Source: Rhizobium sp. P38BS-XIX
GTDB taxonomy: Bacteria; Pseudomonadota; Alphaproteobacteria; Rhizobiales; Rhizobiaceae
NCBI RefSeq assembly: GCF_012641435.1
Contig: NZ_JABAIJ010000019.1
Coordinates: 1-64,000, forward strand
Direction: 5' to 3'
DNA: 64,000 bases
Shown: positions 62,084 to 64,000 of the stretch, one piece after another
Layout: the number at the start of each line of letters is the position of its first letter
Numbering within the stretch: the first letter of the stretch is position 1
Position numbers and translations under genes: made by a program
Notes under the pieces: model-generated
What the model was told of the DNA's origin: nothing
Databases searched by the model: none
Seen by the model: the letters and a program-made list of their open reading frames with translations, nothing else

Positions 62084-62977
62084 ATGAATAAGCTGGGTGT
62101 ACACGCCCTGGTCTGGGAGAAGGGCTGGAGCCACGAGGAATGCGAACGCGCCATCGCGAAGTCGGCTGAAGTCGGCTACGATTTCATCGAGGCGCCGGCG
62201 CTTGATCCGAGCTCGATCGACATCGACTTCACGCGTCGCGCGCTGGAAAAGCATGGTATCGGCATCAATTTTTCGCTCGGCCTCGATGCCGATACGGACA
62301 TATCGAGCGGCGATATCGAGAAGGCAAAGCGCGGCAAGGCAAAGCTTCTTGAGGCATTGTCGGTTGCGCGCGATGCCGGCGCAACGCATGTCTGCGGCAT
62401 TCTTCATTCCGCGTTTCAAAAAAGCAGCATTCCAACGACTGCCGCAGGCGTCGCCATGTCCGTCGATATCCTGGGGCAAGTTGCGGAAGTCGCGGCAAAG
62501 AGCGGCATCACTCTCGGCCTGGAAGTCGTCAACCGCTACGAGTCCAACCTGCTCAATACGGCATCGCAGGGCGTTGAGCTGTGCAAGCGCATCGGCGCGG
62601 ACAATGTGAAGGTTCATCTCGACGTCTACCACATGAACATCGAGGAATCCCACGTTCCCTCCGCGATCAAGGATACCGGCAGCTACCTCGGTTATTTCCA
62701 TACGGGTGATTCCCATCGCGGCTATCTCGGCTCAGGCACGATCGATCTTGCAGGTGTCTTCCGCGCGATCGTTGCATCGGGCTATACAGGCCCGATCACC
62801 TTCGAAAGCTTCTCGTCCCGCGTGGTTGGTCAGCCGCTCGAAGGCATCCTCGGCATTTGGCGCAACCTGTGGGAAGACGGCTATGACCTCGCATCGCACG
62901 CGCTCATGTATACGCGCGCTCAGCTGAAGTCGGCGACAGAAACCCTGCGCCAACCGGAGCGCAGCCGCCTGCCGTAA
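62084..62977 (+). CDS. Sugar 3-epimerase of the tagatose/allulose (DTE) family, copy 2
   Basis: The 297-residue TIM-barrel enzyme is homologous to copy 1 and to the allulose 3-epimerase group. Metal ligands are Glu147, Asp180, His206 and Glu241 with the same spacing as copy 1. VNRYESNLLNTASQG, VHLDVYHMNIEESHV, YFHTGDSHRG and ITFESFSS are visible. It differs from copy 1 in the substrate loops, so the two may act on different sugars, or on different anomers or phosphates. It is the last gene of the cluster, followed by a strong terminator. Confidence 0.86.
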   Translation: MNKLGVHALVWEKGWSHEECERAIAKSAEVGYDFIEAPALDPSSIDIDFTRRALEKHGIGINFSLGLDADTDISSGDIEKAKRGKAKLLEALSVARDAGATHVCGILHSAFQKSSIPTTAAGVAMSVDILGQVAEVAAKSGITLGLEVVNRYESNLLNTASQGVELCKRIGADNVKVHLDVYHMNIEESHVPSAIKDTGSYLGYFHTGDSHRGYLGSGTIDLAGVFRAIVASGYTGPITFESFSSRVVGQPLEGILGIWRNLWEDGYDLASHALMYTRAQLKSATETLRQPERSRLP

Positions 62978-63008
62978 TCGCCGCCGCTGCCAAAGTATTG
63001 AGTGTCAA

Positions 63009-63044
63009 CCCGCCGCAAGATCCGGTTCTTGCGGCGGGTTTTTT
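63009..63044 (+). terminator. Strong intrinsic terminator of the allose-type cluster
   Basis: CCCGCCGCAAGA / TCTTGCGGCGGG forms a perfect 12-bp stem with a 6-nt loop, followed directly by TTTTTT (63039-63044). It starts 31 bases after the last epimerase stop. Confidence 0.9.
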
Positions 63045-63573
63045 GCGTAAAAAACCCGGTCTCGCCATGCAGCGTTGGTGACCGATGAGCGATCGCAGGC
63101 ACGCTGCGAGCATCCCCAATCAAGTCTGAATCCTCAATTTGTGGGGACCATTTTCGGTACTTTCAAAAATGGACACTGACAGGCTGCGTGAATCGACCTA
63201 GCGTCCGTCGCGAATACACGACTTCCCTCCGCCACTTGGGCGAGAGGCGAGGGGAAGCGTGAGGGGCACATGCTTCGGCGCATCCGTTACTGGATGGGGT
63301 CTGGCGTATGAACGGGCGAGTGGGTCGGCTGGGGAGACTACACATATGGGGTTGCTAAGGGGACGAAGCTGCTGTTCAGCCGGCCGACGGGCGGGCGACA
63401 AGGGGCCGGAAACGGCCTTACAGCCGGGGATTTCACACTTGACATTTTAGTCATCGAGGCAGGCGGCAAGTCTGCCTTTTCGGGGCAAAAGTAGAATATT
63501 TTTAGCGATTTAACCGGTCGTTGCCTGGGCAGGGCGAGACGCGGAATGATGTTTTAGAAAGATGGCAGGGGCT
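63045..63573. other. Intergenic region with a dispersed repeat
   Basis: About 530 bases after the terminator. They include the repeat at 63167-63206 shared with 18991-19030. No gene is supported until the secreted protein at 63574. The part near 63450-63560 is AT-richer and may carry its promoter. Confidence 0.45.
63167..63206. repeat. Dispersed repeat, copy 2 (possible insertion-sequence remnant)
   Basis: Shares AAATGGAC, GACAG, GAATC and ACCTAGCGT in the same order and spacing with 18991-19030 (28 of 41 bases). On the minus strand the frames through both copies end in VSVHF. Confidence 0.4.
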
Positions 63574-64000
63574 ATGACATTTGAACAATTTCACGTTGGC
63601 GCGTTTTTTAATCGCGCTCGCTACGTTATGGTCTCGTTGCTGCTGATTTTCTTGCAGATTGCTTTTGTCACGACATCGTTTGCTTCTTCTGGTTGTCAAG
63701 CGATCAACGCTGCCTGGGGAGGCGGTGCGACATACACCAATGGTGACTACCATTGGCAGCCTGGCCTATCACTGAATGCCGGCGACAAAATCAGCTACAA
63801 TGTGACCACCAGCGGCAGTACCAATGCAGATTCGGACGAGTCTTCTGGACCCGGATTTGCGTTATATAACAATAGCTCAGCTACCGTCTCGGACGTTATC
63901 ATTGAAAAGTACGCGACGATCAATCACGAACTGAATTTGAGCGGCAGCTATACCACGCCTCAAGCCTATCCCGATTTTACGGTCTACGCGTGGTCGCAAC
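63574..64000 (+). CDS. Secreted surface protein, N-terminal part (possible adhesin/autotransporter)
   Basis: The frame is open from ATG 63574 (an in-frame ATG at 63562 is possible) to the end of the window. It encodes at least 142 residues: a basic N terminus, a hydrophobic signal (about residues 18-36, YVMVSLLLIFLQIAFVTT) with likely cleavage after SFAS (near residue 38), and then a Ser/Asn/Gly/Thr-rich beta region (NAAWGGGATYTNGDYHWQPGLSLNAGDKI...). Composition is more AT-rich than its neighbours. Such starts are common in rhizobial Ig-like or autotransporter surface proteins, but the diagnostic C terminus is outside the window. Confidence 0.65.
   Translation, partial: MTFEQFHVGAFFNRARYVMVSLLLIFLQIAFVTTSFASSGCQAINAAWGGGATYTNGDYHWQPGLSLNAGDKISYNVTTSGSTNADSDESSGPGFALYNNSSATVSDVIIEKYATINHELNLSGSYTTPQAYPDFTVYAWSQ

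Noticed and set aside
60424..62154. 576-codon open frame on the minus strand
   Set aside because: It lies antisense to the epimerase and kinase genes, whose products have clear motifs; long antisense frames are common in GC-rich codon-biased DNA, and this one has no recognisable domain.
63207..63480. Possible small genes in the GC-rich stretch before the last gene
   Set aside because: Short frames on both strands lack ribosome sites and the composition is low-complexity; more likely intergenic mosaic sequence.
1..64000. CRISPR arrays, tRNA or rRNA genes
   Set aside because: No regularly spaced direct repeats and no cloverleaf or rRNA-like sequence were noticed; this was read by eye, so a tRNA scan would be the decisive check.

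Overview
The window looks like a piece of a Rhizobiaceae genome (Rhizobium/Agrobacterium group). The sequence is GC-rich with rhizobial-looking codon use. It carries a bioB-bioF-bioD-bioA-bioZ biotin operon of the alphaproteobacterial type and an unusually high density of ABC uptake systems, each paired with its own regulator. That style is typical of a rhizobial chromid or megaplasmid, but replicon type is an inference: no replication or conjugation genes are present. I saw no rRNA, tRNA or CRISPR array.

Layout. 1-338 is the 3' end of a sugar-type ABC ATPase. 570-1919 is an orphan TadG-like VWA protein. 2140-7175 (minus) is bioBFDAZ, with every gene junction overlapping by 4 nt and BioR-like boxes around the bioB start. 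7511-14705 is a run of small oxidoreductase/regulator pairs: Gfo/Idh, SDR+AraC, MDR+TetR, NTF2-like+LysR+SDR. 14788-18774 is a polar amino-acid ABC transporter with an IclR regulator. 19209-20157 holds two uncharacterised genes. 20802-23974 has a class I fructose-bisphosphate aldolase, a Gpr/YghZ-type aldo-keto reductase and a LysR regulator. 24253-28524 is a tightly overlapping operon of an HscC-type Hsp70, a membrane J-like protein, a DUF1266 protein and an L,D-transpeptidase. It is the most unusual unit in the window.

29770-37516 is an amidase plus amino-acid ABC transporter, a FadR-type GntR regulator, a class III aminotransferase and an SDR. A shared operator motif ties the two ends together. 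37639-45015 (minus) is a polyamine-type ABC system with a DAO-family oxidase, an aldehyde dehydrogenase and an XRE-cupin regulator; the overall logic resembles a Puu-type pathway. 45223-53022 is a ROK regulator divergent from a sugar ABC system whose ATPase and permease are fused, followed by a GATase1-like protein and a small P-loop kinase. 53316-62977 is an allose-type cluster: AlsB/AlsA/AlsC homologues, a LacI regulator with two near-identical operators, a D-2-hydroxyacid dehydrogenase, a Gfo/Idh oxidoreductase, two tagatose/allulose 3-epimerase family enzymes and a second P-loop kinase. It is closed by a strong terminator at about 63010-63044. From 63574 a secreted surface protein begins and runs off the end.

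Taken together, this is a catabolic and nutrient-scavenging region. Transport operons are regulated locally, and several regulators have convincing paired operator palindromes visible in the DNA (LysR, GntR, LacI, XRE, TetR).
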